64,000 nucleotides of DNA from Bin5 sp965200615 (GCA_965200615.1 OZ241377.1:1-64000), one strand, 5' to 3'; counted from the first letter of the stretch, positions 8,101 through 17,703 are shown. Translations and numbers: made by a program. The notes: a model not told the origin generated them from the sequence alone.

Positions 8101-9015
8101 ATGCTGATGGCGCAAACTGAAGCGAGACAGACGACAACAACCGAAACCGTGACCCACACCGTTGAAATGGCCGTACAGGAACGCCGCTTCAACCTGCGTA
8201 AACTGCTCGTTGTCGTCGTCCTCTACCTCGCCGCCTTCTGGACCCTTGTCCCCATGTACTGGGTCGCCATCTCTTCCATCAAGTCCTTGCGCGACCTCGC
8301 CCACATCCCGCCCCGTTTCTTCCCAACCGACCCCCGTCTTGACGCCTGGGTGACCATCTTTGAACGCCGCATCCTCGAAAACGTCTACAACAGTCTCGTC
8401 GTTGCCACCTTGGCAACCATTATCTGTCTCATTATTGCAGTCCCCGCCGCCTACGCCGCCACCAGGATGCGCCTGCCCTTCAAGTTCGTCGCCATCGTCG
8501 TCGGCCTGATGGGCCTCGTCGCGCTCCTGCCCCCCATCGCCTCCGCCATCCCACTCTTTCTCCTTGGCAGCGATCTTGGCATTATCGACGAAAAATATAC
8601 CCTGATCATCCTTTATACTGTTCTCAACACCGCCTTTGCCGTTTGGGTCCTGCGCGGCACCTTTATGGATGTCCCCATGGACGTGGAGGAAGCTGCCCTG
8701 ATGGACGGAGATACACGTTTCGGCGCCGTGCGCCGCATCCTGCTGCCGCTAATCTTCCCAAGCCTCTTTTCGATCGCCATCCTGCTCTTTATCTTCAACT
8801 GGAACGAGTACATCATCGCCCTTTACTTTGTGAATTCCATGAAAACGATGACGCTTCCGATTGCGATCCAGGCGCAGATCCCACAGCACGAACTCGACTG
8901 GGGCGTGGTCAGCGCCGCGGGCACGATCGCAGTTTTCCCCGTGCTGGTCGCAGCATTTACATTGCAGAGATTCCTCGTGCGCGGACTGACCTTTGGCGTC
9001 GCCAGTGGCCAGTGA
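8101..9015 (+). CDS. Sugar ABC transporter permease, MalG/UgpE type
   Basis: Second membrane subunit of the second importer, 304 aa. A Thr-rich N-terminus of about 35 residues is followed by a helix and the family signature VPMYWVAISSIKS. The EAA loop reads EEAALMDGDTRFGAVRRILL around residues 197-216. It ends in the conserved LQRFLVRGLTFG tail. The start is preceded by AAGGAG. It lies 28 bases after its partner permease and before the ATPase, so the three are certainly co-transcribed. Confidence 0.88.
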   Translation: MLMAQTEARQTTTTETVTHTVEMAVQERRFNLRKLLVVVVLYLAAFWTLVPMYWVAISSIKSLRDLAHIPPRFFPTDPRLDAWVTIFERRILENVYNSLVVATLATIICLIIAVPAAYAATRMRLPFKFVAIVVGLMGLVALLPPIASAIPLFLLGSDLGIIDEKYTLIILYTVLNTAFAVWVLRGTFMDVPMDVEEAALMDGDTRFGAVRRILLPLIFPSLFSIAILLFIFNWNEYIIALYFVNSMKTMTLPIAIQAQIPQHELDWGVVSAAGTIAVFPVLVAAFTLQRFLVRGLTFGVASGQ

Positions 9016-9108
9016 GATGTGATCTGGGCCGTCTGTGGCATGATGACGCTCTCCAGTCCAGCAGTATTTCGCGAAGACCGACTTCCGAGAACAGAAGGAG
9101 AGTAGACA

Positions 9109-10191
9109 TTGGCGGAAGTAAGAATAGAAGGTCTGACAAAGTACTTCGGCGATACCTGCGCCGTTAATCAACTCAATCTCGTCGTCAACGATGGCGATCT
9201 GGTTGTCCTGCTCGGCCCCTCCGGCTGCGGTAAGACCACCACGATGCGCTGCGTAGCCGGTCTGGAGCGCCCCACCTACGGCGACATCTATATCGGCGAA
9301 ACGCGCGTCAACGACCTCGAACCGCGCGAACGCGATGTCGCCCTCGTCTTCCAGAGCTATGCCCTCTACCCCCATTTCACCGCCTTCGACAACATCGCCT
9401 ATCCTTTGCGCCTCCGCAAAACGCCAAAAGACGAGATCGAGCGCAGGGTTCGCGACGTAGCCGAAATGCTGGGCATCACGCATACCCTGGAGCGGCCGCC
9501 AGGACTCTGTTCCGGCGGCGAGCAGCAGCGCATCGCCCTCGGCAGAGCAATTGTCCGTGAACCCGTAGTTTTCCTGATGGACGAACCGCTCTCCAACATC
9601 GACGCCCTGCTGCGGGTATACATGCGCGCCGAGATCAAACGGCTGCAGCACGAGTTGGGCACCACAATGATCTACGTGACCCATGATCAGGTCGAAGGCA
9701 TGACAATGGCCGACCAGATCGCGGTGATGAACCAGGGTACCCTGCAACAACTGGGCACGCCCAGCGAGATCTACGACATGCCGGCCAACAACTTCGTCGC
9801 CCGCTTCGTCGGCTCCACGCCGATGAACTTCATCCCCGGCGCGCTGCAAAAAGAGAACGGCAAAACAGTCCACAAGAGCGATCAGTTCGTCATCCCGGTC
9901 AGCGCTGAAATGGCCGACCGCGCCGCCGAACTCTGCCCTAGTGGTGTCTGTACTCTCGGAGTCCGCCCCGAAGAGATCCACTTCACCATGGATGACAAGG
10001 GAGAGAATCAGGCTAGAGTCTTCCTGCTGGAACCGCTCGGTTCGGAAACAATTCTCGATATCGAGAAAGAGGGCCTCCTTCTCAAGGTCAAGGATATAGC
10101 TTCAACCCAGGTGCGCGAGGAAGATATCCTCAGTCTATCCTTCAATCGCTTTCACCTCTTTGACGACGATACCGGCGCAGCCATCCGCTGA
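9109..10191 (+). CDS. ABC transporter ATPase, MsmK/UgpC/MalK type
   Basis: Nucleotide-binding subunit that drives carbohydrate import. Walker A is GPSGCGKT (residues 36-43), the Q-loop is in VFQSYALYPH (80-89), the signature is SGGEQQR (135-141), Walker B is FLMDEP (155-160), the D-loop reads SNID and the H-loop His is residue 192. A C-terminal TOBE/MOP-like regulatory region follows from about residue 240. Length 360 aa. The TTG start is supported by GAAGGAGAG upstream. It is the only ABC ATPase in the window; relatives such as MsmK can serve several importers, so it may also power the operons at 803 and 17616. Confidence 0.92.
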   Translation: MAEVRIEGLTKYFGDTCAVNQLNLVVNDGDLVVLLGPSGCGKTTTMRCVAGLERPTYGDIYIGETRVNDLEPRERDVALVFQSYALYPHFTAFDNIAYPLRLRKTPKDEIERRVRDVAEMLGITHTLERPPGLCSGGEQQRIALGRAIVREPVVFLMDEPLSNIDALLRVYMRAEIKRLQHELGTTMIYVTHDQVEGMTMADQIAVMNQGTLQQLGTPSEIYDMPANNFVARFVGSTPMNFIPGALQKENGKTVHKSDQFVIPVSAEMADRAAELCPSGVCTLGVRPEEIHFTMDDKGENQARVFLLEPLGSETILDIEKEGLLLKVKDIASTQVREEDILSLSFNRFHLFDDDTGAAIR

Positions 10192-10315
10192 GCCGGGGAG
10201 CGGAATCTGTCGGGCGCCAGCCAAGGCGGAGAAATGGTTCACACTTAATACGTTCCCCAGACCATCCACAAACAAGTGCTCAGGCACTCATGAAAACTCA
10301 GCCTCGTGAGGAACT

Positions 10316-11236
10316 ATGTTGAATGTGAAGATTGGAAGCGCTCCAATCAGTTGGGACGTCCTATCCTTTGGCAGCAGCAAGACCAGCGGCCTCAGCTTTG
10401 CCCAGATGCTGGACGGAATCGCAGCGGCCGGATACGAAGGTACGGAAATCAGCACGAATGGCTTTTTCCCTGCCGAAGCAGAACTGTTGTGCGCCGAACT
10501 GGCGCAAAGAAACCTGAAGGCGGCTTCCTCCTATGTGGCCCTGCCCCTCGGGAAGGAAGGAGGGCTCGCCCCCTTGCTTGAGCGGGTTCAAAGCGTTGCC
10601 GCGCTGCTCGCCTATTTCAGTGTCTCGGAAATCATCATTGCCGGCGATACTACGCCAAAGCGCCTAGAGGTCGCCGGCTCCGTTGCCGCCGACGGCAGCG
10701 ACGGCTGGACTGACGAAGAATGGAAGCGCGCCGCCCATACCCTGGAGGCCGTCGCCACCCTTTGCAGAGAACGCTTCAACCTGAAGACCGTCTTCCATCA
10801 TCACACCGGCACCTATGTCGAGACCCCCGCCGAGGTTGCCCGGATCATGGAGATGACCGACCCGGAACTGGTCGGACTCTGCCTCGACACCGGCCACTAC
10901 CACTACGGCGGCGGCGATGTCGTCGAAGTGGCCAAGCAGTATGCCGACCGCATCTGGTATCTCCACATCAAAGATGTCTGGCCGGAAAAACTGGAACAGG
11001 TGAGAAGAGAACGGATCCACATGCGCCAAGCCTGGGCAATGGACATCTTCGCAGAGTTGGGTCGAGGCGCTATCGACTTTCCCGCCTTCTTCGAAGTGCT
11101 GCGCACGCAAGACTACCAGGGATGGATGATCGTCGAGCAGGACTCGGTAGGCCGTTCACAACGAGACCCAACCTGGTCGCCGGTCGAGAGCGCCAAGCTG
11201 AGCCGGGATTATCTTCGAGATGTTTTGCGTGTCTGA
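10316..11236 (+). CDS. Sugar phosphate isomerase/epimerase, IolE-like TIM barrel
   Basis: Cytoplasmic xylose-isomerase-like barrel of 306 aa. The opening IGSAPISWDV resembles inosose dehydratase IolE. Metal-site motifs are in order: TEIS near residue 44, a His-rich VFHHHTGTY segment near 160, LCLDTGHYHYGG near 186, HIKDV near 218 and MIVEQD near 272. Members isomerise, epimerise or dehydrate sugars and cyclitols using a divalent metal. It lies 124 bases after the ATPase gene with a GAGG site, so it probably belongs to the same operon and acts on the imported sugar. Whether the substrate is an inosose or a keto-sugar is undetermined. Confidence 0.75.
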   Translation: MLNVKIGSAPISWDVLSFGSSKTSGLSFAQMLDGIAAAGYEGTEISTNGFFPAEAELLCAELAQRNLKAASSYVALPLGKEGGLAPLLERVQSVAALLAYFSVSEIIIAGDTTPKRLEVAGSVAADGSDGWTDEEWKRAAHTLEAVATLCRERFNLKTVFHHHTGTYVETPAEVARIMEMTDPELVGLCLDTGHYHYGGGDVVEVAKQYADRIWYLHIKDVWPEKLEQVRRERIHMRQAWAMDIFAELGRGAIDFPAFFEVLRTQDYQGWMIVEQDSVGRSQRDPTWSPVESAKLSRDYLRDVLRV

Positions 11237-11340
11237 GCCGGACCTGGGCCAGTCCTGAAGTTTCCCGCACAATTTACGCCACTTTTTCCGGCCCGTGAAT
11301 CACTCAGCACGCAATATGTTATGCAGTTAAGGAAATAGCT

Positions 11341-12816
11341 ATGGCTAAGGTATCTGAACAGCTGGATCTTCTGCTCGAAGAGATGGCCACCTGGGACAAG
11401 CCGGAGTATGTAATTTCAAGCTTGACGCACCTGGTAGACATCCATCCCGAACTGCTGGAGCGCTCTTACACCTTTGAAGTGCTTGGCCGCGCCTATGGAC
11501 TGCAAGACAACAAGCCGCTCGCCGCCGAAATCTTCGAGTATGCTCTGAAATTGGATCCGACTCGTTCCCAGGCCAGCGCCTGGTACAACGAAGTACGGCA
11601 ATGTGAGGATGTCAACTACGACGAAGCGCGCGTACCTGAGTTCGAGTTGCCCGATCCGTTGCGATTCGCGGACGGCCGCGCAGTCACAGATGCCGCTGCG
11701 TGGAGAGAGGAGCGCCGCCCCGAACTCCTCCGTCTTTTCGAAGAGCACGTCTACGGGAAAGCTCCGGGCCGGCCCGAAGCCATGACCTTCGAAGTCACAT
11801 CCGTGGATGAGAGTGCCCTGGACGGCCAGGCGACACGCAAAGAGGTTTCGGCATACTTTACCGGCTGTCGCGACGACGCCCGGATGGACATTCTCATCTA
11901 CCTGCCCAACGACAAGACGAAACCTGTGCCATCCTTCCTCGTCCCCAACTTTCAGGGCAACCATTCAATCCACAGCGACCCCGGCATAACTCTCTCACAG
12001 CAGTGGATGCGCAACCGCATTGACCGCGGCATACGCAACCACCGCGCCACCGAAGCCAGCCGTGGTACAGCCCTCTCCCGCTGGCCGGTCGAACGCATCC
12101 TTGAACGCGGCTACGCCCTCGCCACCATCTACTATGGCGACCTCGACCCCGACTACGACGACGGCTTCCAGAACGGCGTGCATCCCCTCTACTACAGAGC
12201 CGGCCAGACGCGACCCGCCGCCAACGAGTGGGGGGCCATTGGCGCCTGGGCATGGGGCCTGCGCCGCGCGCTCGACTATCTCGAGACCGACGAAGACGTC
12301 GACCACACCCGCGTCGCCGTGATGGGACAGTCCCGCCTGGGCAAGACCGCGCTCTGGGCCGGCGCACAGGATGAACGCTTCGCCCTCGTCATCCCCAACA
12401 ACTCCGGCTGCGGCGGCACCGCCCTCTTCCGTCGCCGCTTCGGCGAAACCGCCCGCCATGCAAACGTCACCTACCCCCACTGGTTCTGCGAGAACTTTAA
12501 GCGCTACAACGACAAGGAAGACGAGCTCCCCGTCGACCAGCACATGCTCATCGCCCTCGTCGCCCCCCGCCCCGTCTACGTCGTCAGCGCCGACGCCGAC
12601 CTCTGGGCCGACCCCCACGGCGAGTTCCAGGGAGCACTGCACGCCGCCCCCGTCTACAAGCTCCTCGGCGCCGAAGGCATCGCCGTCCACGAGCTCCCGC
12701 CCGTCAACCAGCCCGTCAGAAGCATAATCGGCTACCACATCCGCACCGGCAAGCACGACGTAACTCTCTACGACTGGGAACGCTACATGGACTTCGCCGA
12801 CATCCATGTGCGGTAG
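11341..12816 (+). CDS. CE15-like glucuronoyl esterase with TPR-like N-terminus
   Basis: The C-terminal 370 residues match carbohydrate esterase family 15: nucleophile motif GQSRLGK (Ser331), ALWAGAQDERF, NNSGCGG (354-359), ADLWADPHGEF (419-429) and the catalytic-His segment GKHDVTLYDWERYMDFAD (His472). CE15 enzymes cleave methyl or lignin esters of glucuronic acid on xylan. Residues 1-90 lack a signal peptide and instead contain a TPR-like helical pair (around 43-75), an unusual arrangement because most CE15 enzymes are exported. Located at the end of the second sugar operon, it could de-esterify imported oligosaccharides in the cytoplasm. Substrate is inferred. Confidence 0.8.
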   Translation: MAKVSEQLDLLLEEMATWDKPEYVISSLTHLVDIHPELLERSYTFEVLGRAYGLQDNKPLAAEIFEYALKLDPTRSQASAWYNEVRQCEDVNYDEARVPEFELPDPLRFADGRAVTDAAAWREERRPELLRLFEEHVYGKAPGRPEAMTFEVTSVDESALDGQATRKEVSAYFTGCRDDARMDILIYLPNDKTKPVPSFLVPNFQGNHSIHSDPGITLSQQWMRNRIDRGIRNHRATEASRGTALSRWPVERILERGYALATIYYGDLDPDYDDGFQNGVHPLYYRAGQTRPAANEWGAIGAWAWGLRRALDYLETDEDVDHTRVAVMGQSRLGKTALWAGAQDERFALVIPNNSGCGGTALFRRRFGETARHANVTYPHWFCENFKRYNDKEDELPVDQHMLIALVAPRPVYVVSADADLWADPHGEFQGALHAAPVYKLLGAEGIAVHELPPVNQPVRSIIGYHIRTGKHDVTLYDWERYMDFADIHVR

Positions 12817-12858
12817 AGATAGCGTGCATGCAGTCCAGCACAAGCTGGAGCAATTAAT

Positions 12859-12934
12859 CCGCAATTTGGCTGTGAGGGTGCGCGTATCGTCCCTGAAATG
12901 GCATGACTCGCGTGAACGATACGCGCGATTGCGG
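12859..12934. repeat. Compound inverted repeat between convergent genes
   Basis: Perfect 11-bp arms (12880-12890 and 12916-12926) around a 25-base loop are nested inside a second 7-bp pair (12859-12865 and 12928-12934). It lies between the + strand esterase and the - strand aminotransferase, the place for a two-way terminator, but has no T-tract on either side. Confidence 0.55.
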
Positions 12935-13015
12935 GGACGTTGACTTGCAAATGGTAGTGTTGTGGATACAAGAAAGAGCTGACGGACGTCAACACTTCAG
13001 GTTCGGCCCGGGAAG

Positions 13016-14266
13016 CTATGCTCTGTAGGCATCGGCAACCTTGCGTAAAGCCTTTTCAACCCCTAGCACATCTTCCTTCGTATAGAATTCGCTCCAGGTG
13101 ATTACGAGGTGCGCTGCCAACCCCCGTTCCGCGTTGGGGCACATTCCTTTGTAATAGCGTTCTCGGTCGTCATACACGGCTCGCGGAAACGCGTATTCAG
13201 GATGTTTCGGCGGTTCTGGGGTCAAAAAAGCAGGATGGTCATAAAGGAGATAGTACCATTTGGGCATGCAAGCCACGCCCTCGGCCCGCAGGGCGCGAGC
13301 AAAAGTGTAAATGTCTACAGTAAACGCGCCTTCCTCCAGGCTGACAGCGTAGAGCCAGTAGGCGTGCTTCGCCTCATCAATGATGTGCGGCGGGCTGAGT
13401 CCCGGAATGTCGTGAATCAACTGGTCGAGCATTTGACCGGTCTCTCTACGCCGTGCCACGATGTCGTCCAGCTTGTTAAGCTGTACCATTCCCACTGCCG
13501 CCCCCAAAGGATTCATCCGGTAGTTGAGCCCCAGACCGACGTGGGTGCGGAAGAACATTCCCTCCCTGGCGCCTTCTTCCTCTCCGCGCCCGACAGCGAA
13601 CAGCGCAGCCCGCTCGGCAAACGCATCCGTATCCGTCATCACCATGCCGCCGGTGATGGTTGTCATATGTTTGCCGGTGATGAAGCTGAAAACGCCAACA
13701 TCTCCAATTGACCCCACTCTTCTCCCTCTGTATTCAGCGAAGTGAGCCTGCGCGCAGTCCTCTATGATGGGAATGTTGTGACGTCGCCCTATGGCCATCA
13801 ATTCGTCCATCTGTGCTGGCTGACCGTAAAGATGGACTGCTACGATTGCTTTCGTCCTGTCCGTAATTTTCGACTCGACATCGGTTGGATCGATGTTGAA
13901 GGTATGCAAGTCGACATCAGCAAAGATCGGAATAGCGTTTTGGGCGAGGATTCCCTTCACCGACCCCACATCGCTGATGGCTGGGAGAATCACCTCATCG
14001 CCGGGTTCGACACCGGCGGCGACAACGCCAACGTGGACCGCAGCGGTTCCTGAATCTACTGCGACCCCATGTCGCACGCCATGGGCTTGTGTGAATGCCT
14101 TGCAAAACGTACCAATAGGATCGCCTCGTACCCCCTCGCGGACCAATGCGGCTACTGCCTCCGCCTCTTCCGCGCCAACCTTGCGCACGCCCAGATTTTG
14201 GCCGATTGGATCCGAAAAAACAGGAGTCCCGCCCTCAATTGCCAACTGTGCCTTTGTTCCCTTCAT
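13016..14266 (-). CDS. DegT/DnrJ/EryC1/StrS family aminotransferase
   Basis: PLP-dependent sugar or cyclitol aminotransferase, 416 aa from the ATG at 14266 (AAGGGGAAGAG upstream; a GTG at 14290 would add eight residues). The PLP Lys is Lys199 in FSFITGKHMTTITGG, and Asp170 (IIEDCAQAH) pairs with the cofactor nitrogen. Residues 95-107 read PAISDVGSVKGIL in place of the usual PPYTF loop, as also in the paralogue at 17704. Some members act on keto-inositols or 3-keto sugars, others are PLP-dependent dehydratases or epimerases. It is the last gene of a five-gene operon read leftwards. Product uncertain. Confidence 0.8.
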   Translation of the reverse strand: MKGTKAQLAIEGGTPVFSDPIGQNLGVRKVGAEEAEAVAALVREGVRGDPIGTFCKAFTQAHGVRHGVAVDSGTAAVHVGVVAAGVEPGDEVILPAISDVGSVKGILAQNAIPIFADVDLHTFNIDPTDVESKITDRTKAIVAVHLYGQPAQMDELMAIGRRHNIPIIEDCAQAHFAEYRGRRVGSIGDVGVFSFITGKHMTTITGGMVMTDTDAFAERAALFAVGRGEEEGAREGMFFRTHVGLGLNYRMNPLGAAVGMVQLNKLDDIVARRRETGQMLDQLIHDIPGLSPPHIIDEAKHAYWLYAVSLEEGAFTVDIYTFARALRAEGVACMPKWYYLLYDHPAFLTPEPPKHPEYAFPRAVYDDRERYYKGMCPNAERGLAAHLVITWSEFYTKEDVLGVEKALRKVADAYRA

Positions 14267-14309
14267 CTTCTCTTCCCCTTGGATTCCCACTCACAAAGCC
14301 TGGACCGAA

Positions 14310-15158
14310 TTATCGTCCTCCAAATCCAGTCATGTGTATGCCGCGGATGAAATATCTTTGCATTGAGAAAAACAGCGCGAGTATCGGGGCAAGCATCAAG
14401 ATAGATGCAGCCATCAGTTGGTTCCAATCGGTGCCTGTTCGACTCATGAAAAAGCGCAAACCAAGCGCAAGCGTGCGTAGATCAACTGAATTCGTATAAA
14501 TCAGTGGCCCCAGAAAATCGTTCCAATGGCTAAGGACAGAAAAGATCGTCACGGCTCCCAGAACCGGACCCGAAATCGGCAAGATAACCTGCCAGTAGAT
14601 GCGCACATAAGCGGCCCCGTCCATCAGTGCCGCTTCATCCAACTCCAGGGGAATTGTTCTGAAGTACTGGCGTATGAGAAACACATAGAACGCATTGACA
14701 CCGAACCAGAAGGGTACGATCAGGGGCAACAGAGTATCAATCCACCCCAGTAGTTTGAATAGAATAAATGAGGGGATCAATCGGACCACATCGGGAAGCA
14801 TCAGCGTGGAGAGAAGCACAATGAACCAGAAGTCACGGCCCCGGAAGCGGATTCGAGCAAATCCAAACGCCACAAATGAGCTTGTCAGAACCGTCCCCAA
14901 TGTAGCCGAAAGCGTGATCACAACACTATTTCGAGTATACAAGAAGAAAGGATGTCCTGGACGCGTGACGGCATCGATGTAGTTGCTCCAAACGACCGGC
15001 CGCGGAATCAAATTCGGCGGGAAAATAAACTCGGTGCCGGGCATCTTGAGCGATGTCGAGAGCATCCATCCAAGAGGAATGAAGCAGATTACGCCGCCAA
15101 AGATCAACAGAGCATAGCGTACTGTATTGGACGCAAGAGCGGATGAAAAAGGTCTCAT
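14310..15158 (-). CDS. Sugar ABC transporter permease, MalG/UgpE type
   Basis: Second permease of the third importer. The start at 15158 gives MRPFSSALASN and an ATGA overlap with the upstream permease stop, a sign of translational coupling. Residues after the first helix show the PLGWMLSTSLKMPG hallmark; the EAA loop is DEAALMDGAAYVRIYWQVIL. The end is RYFIRGIHMTGFGGR. Length 282 aa. No ATPase accompanies this operon. Confidence 0.86.
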   Translation of the reverse strand: MRPFSSALASNTVRYALLIFGGVICFIPLGWMLSTSLKMPGTEFIFPPNLIPRPVVWSNYIDAVTRPGHPFFLYTRNSVVITLSATLGTVLTSSFVAFGFARIRFRGRDFWFIVLLSTLMLPDVVRLIPSFILFKLLGWIDTLLPLIVPFWFGVNAFYVFLIRQYFRTIPLELDEAALMDGAAYVRIYWQVILPISGPVLGAVTIFSVLSHWNDFLGPLIYTNSVDLRTLALGLRFFMSRTGTDWNQLMAASILMLAPILALFFSMQRYFIRGIHMTGFGGR

Positions 15159-16060
15159 TCCACCTCGTAGAACACCCATATCCGCGCCATCCTGAACTGA
15201 ACGAGCGTAAAGACCAAGATAATGAAAAACAATACCCACGCTAGTAGGGAGGCATAGCCCATCCGCAGGTTTTCGAACGCATGTCGATACACAAAGAGCA
15301 CGTAGAAAAGCGTTGTGTGAACCGGGCCGCCCTGCGTGGCGATGTAAGCAGCGGTGAAAATCTGGAAGGAGCTGATGATACCCACCACCAGATTAAAGAA
15401 GATGAGCGGCGTAATCATCGGCACGGTGACATGCCTGAACTGGGCAAATAGGCCCGCTCCATCTATCGCTGCCGCATCGTAAAGCGACTGTGGCACGCCC
15501 TGCAGACCAGCCAGAAACACCACCATCATCGTGCCCACCCGCCACAGTTCCATGATAATCAGAGAAGGTTTCGACAGCTCAGGATCCCAGAGCCATGCCT
15601 GACCCGGTATCCCAAACAAGGACAAGATGTAGTTGGCCAGACCATAGTCGGGATTGAATATATACATCCAGAGGAATACACTGGCTACACCGGGGATGAT
15701 GGTAGGAAGATAATATAGAGTTCGAAAGACATTTACACCGTGCACGCGCATGTTGAGCAACAGCGCAAGCATCAGCGCCCATACAACCTGAGCCGGCACG
15801 CCCAAAAATGTGAAGTAGGCTGTATTCCAAAGGGAAATTGTGAAGAACCTGTCCCCCAGCATCCTGTCGAGGTTGTCCAGCCCGTTGAAAGTGGGAGGCG
15901 ATAAAACGGGATAGCGCGTGAAGGCGAGATAGACTAAGCCCACCATCGGGCCGGCGGTAAAGACGATGAATCCGACCAGCCACGGCGCGATAAACATGTA
16001 CCCAAGAACGTCGCGTCGCAACTGCGTACGTGTACCCAACATGGACCGTAACGTTGCCAT
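15155..16060 (-). CDS. Sugar ABC transporter permease, MalF/UgpA type
   Basis: First permease of the third importer, 301 aa. The first helix (LGYMFIAPWLVGFIVFTAGP) is followed by LAFTRYPVLSPPTFNGLDNL, the periplasmic entry typical of the family. The EAA loop is YDAAAIDGAGLFAQFRHVTV, about residues 191-210. The stop codon overlaps the next permease by four bases. It reads leftwards from the binding-protein gene. The AGGAG motif before the start is rather distant (13 bases), so expression may be lower than that of the binding protein. Confidence 0.87.
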   Translation of the reverse strand: MATLRSMLGTRTQLRRDVLGYMFIAPWLVGFIVFTAGPMVGLVYLAFTRYPVLSPPTFNGLDNLDRMLGDRFFTISLWNTAYFTFLGVPAQVVWALMLALLLNMRVHGVNVFRTLYYLPTIIPGVASVFLWMYIFNPDYGLANYILSLFGIPGQAWLWDPELSKPSLIIMELWRVGTMMVVFLAGLQGVPQSLYDAAAIDGAGLFAQFRHVTVPMITPLIFFNLVVGIISSFQIFTAAYIATQGGPVHTTLFYVLFVYRHAFENLRMGYASLLAWVLFFIILVFTLVQFRMARIWVFYEVE

Positions 16061-16202
16061 GTCAGAATAGGCGCTCCTGATTTCGATGATTCCGCATTTG
16101 AACGTACTTGGTCAAAGTGCGGAGTGACATCAGCCGGGCGCTCTGACCATTCGCTGACACCACTCCGCCTTCAGGTTTGAAGCCTGCCGCAAGCCATTCC
16201 GG

Positions 16203-16235
16203 AACGGATTCAGTGCTTGACCACTGGCCTCCGTT
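16203..16235 (-). promoter_or_regulatory. Intercistronic stem-loop after the third binding-protein gene
   Basis: An outer 6-bp pair (16203-16208 with 16230-16235) and an inner 5-bp pair (16211-16215 with 16222-16226) form a hairpin with small internal loops. It sits just downstream of the binding-protein stop and before the permeases, in the same relative place as the hairpins at 2229 and 7000. Confidence 0.5.
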
Positions 16236-16248
16236 ATCGATGCAGGCT

Positions 16249-17616
16249 CTAGAAATCTCCGTACTCTTCTCGATACTCCGCAATGAGTTGGTCGACGTCC
16301 GGCTTCACCTCATCCATCGCCTCCTGCGCCGTCTTCCGGTCCAGCAGGATTTCATCCCAAGCGCCTTGGATGAGCGCGTCCATTTCGCGGATGCCGGGGA
16401 TGTGCAGGATGACGCGGGTGACCTGTGCAGCTGCAATATCGATCACCTCAGGTGTTTCCCAGTCCTTCAAGCCCTGCTTCAACCACAGGTCGGACTCTGC
16501 CACTTCCGGCGAAGTGGGGTCGCCATAGTGGGCCAGAATGAGCAATTCGTGCCCTCTATTGGTGTTGAAGGCTATGTACTCCCACGCCTCGTCGGGATGC
16601 TCGCTGCCAGTATATATGCCTGGCCCCTCGGGGGGATTGCGGGTAATCGTTGGTCCATTTGGCATCTCCGGCAGCGGCACCTGGCCTAAGACGAGATCCT
16701 CGCGCAAATAGGGAAGGATCTCCCGGTGGAAGAAACCCATCGCCACGCGCTCCGTGTTCATCATTTCGGCGCCGCCGCGGAACTCCTCCACCTCTGCCGG
16801 AGTCGGCGTGAATCCCATCTTTGTCGTGTCGGCCATCCAGTTCCACGCCTCAATCGCTTCGGCCTCGTTGATCACGGTCGCCGTATTGTCCTCGTTCCAC
16901 ACGTCGCCGCCAAAGCCCCAGATCCACAGATTCTCAATTCGGATCGTTCGAGGGATGGGTGTGCGGCCCCACTGCTTTTCGGCTCCCTCGCCCACAGACA
17001 GCGCGCCGGCGTACTCCCGTTCCCATTTTTCCAGCGTCCATCCGCCTTCCTGATAGACCTCCCAGGGATCTTGGAGACCCGCCTCCTCCATCAGCCTGGG
17101 GTTATACATGACAAACATAGGATGCGCGCCGTCGGCGATGGCATATACCTGCCCCTGCCAGGAGAGGTTCTCCACCAAGCCGGGGTAGAAGTTATCCAGA
17201 TTGACTCGAGGGTCCGATTCGATATAGTCATTCAAGGGGACCAATACACCGCGGACAGCATAGGTTGCCCGCTGCATAGGATGGTTGAAGGTCAGATCAA
17301 AGGGCGCCTCACCGCCTGCCAGCGCAACATAGACCTTCTGAATCGCTTCACCATACGGCAAGGGCACCATCTCAATCGAGATATTCGTTTGCGACTCGTT
17401 GAACTCCTCCCCGGCCTGATTCATCGTCGCTTCGGGGTAGGAGTTGTCGTACCAGTACACCAGTTCCACCATCTCAGCGGCTGGCGCGGCTTCCCCCTCG
17501 TCCGTCATGTCCGTCGCCGGAGCGGCCGGCACACAGGCCACTGCCGAAGCGCCTGCGACCGTGGCCGCAGATAGACGTAAGAAATCTCGGCGGTTGAACT
17601 GTCTTGTCTGACGCAT
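16249..17616 (-). CDS. ABC sugar transporter solute-binding lipoprotein (family 1), Tat-exported
   Basis: Binding subunit of the third importer, 455 aa. The N-terminus has a textbook twin-arginine motif, NRRDFLRLS (Arg9-Arg10), and a lipobox ending at Cys28. The mature domain starts near VELVYWYDNSYPEA. Pocket-type motifs include APFDLTFNHPMQRATYAVRG. AAAGGAGG precedes the ATG. It is flanked upstream by a DegT aminotransferase and followed by two permeases, so the ligand may be a cyclitol or amino-sugar-related compound; that link is inference from context only. Confidence 0.88.
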   Translation of the reverse strand: MRQTRQFNRRDFLRLSAATVAGASAVACVPAAPATDMTDEGEAAPAAEMVELVYWYDNSYPEATMNQAGEEFNESQTNISIEMVPLPYGEAIQKVYVALAGGEAPFDLTFNHPMQRATYAVRGVLVPLNDYIESDPRVNLDNFYPGLVENLSWQGQVYAIADGAHPMFVMYNPRLMEEAGLQDPWEVYQEGGWTLEKWEREYAGALSVGEGAEKQWGRTPIPRTIRIENLWIWGFGGDVWNEDNTATVINEAEAIEAWNWMADTTKMGFTPTPAEVEEFRGGAEMMNTERVAMGFFHREILPYLREDLVLGQVPLPEMPNGPTITRNPPEGPGIYTGSEHPDEAWEYIAFNTNRGHELLILAHYGDPTSPEVAESDLWLKQGLKDWETPEVIDIAAAQVTRVILHIPGIREMDALIQGAWDEILLDRKTAQEAMDEVKPDVDQLIAEYREEYGDF

Positions 17617-17703
17617 GGTTCCTCCTTTACGGTCTCAGACTTGATGCATACGTAGGTCGGTACAGTTTCCTCACGCACATCGTCGAAGACATTACCCTTT
17701 GCC

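Noticed and set aside
8749..9981. 410-codon - strand frame over the permease and ATPase genes
   Set aside because: It crosses two well-supported genes on the + strand and shows no recognisable domain.
11995..12864. Long - strand frame of 289 codons opposite the esterase gene
   Set aside because: It is a shadow of GC-rich codons in the esterase; the + strand frame has clear CE15 motifs and the - frame has none.
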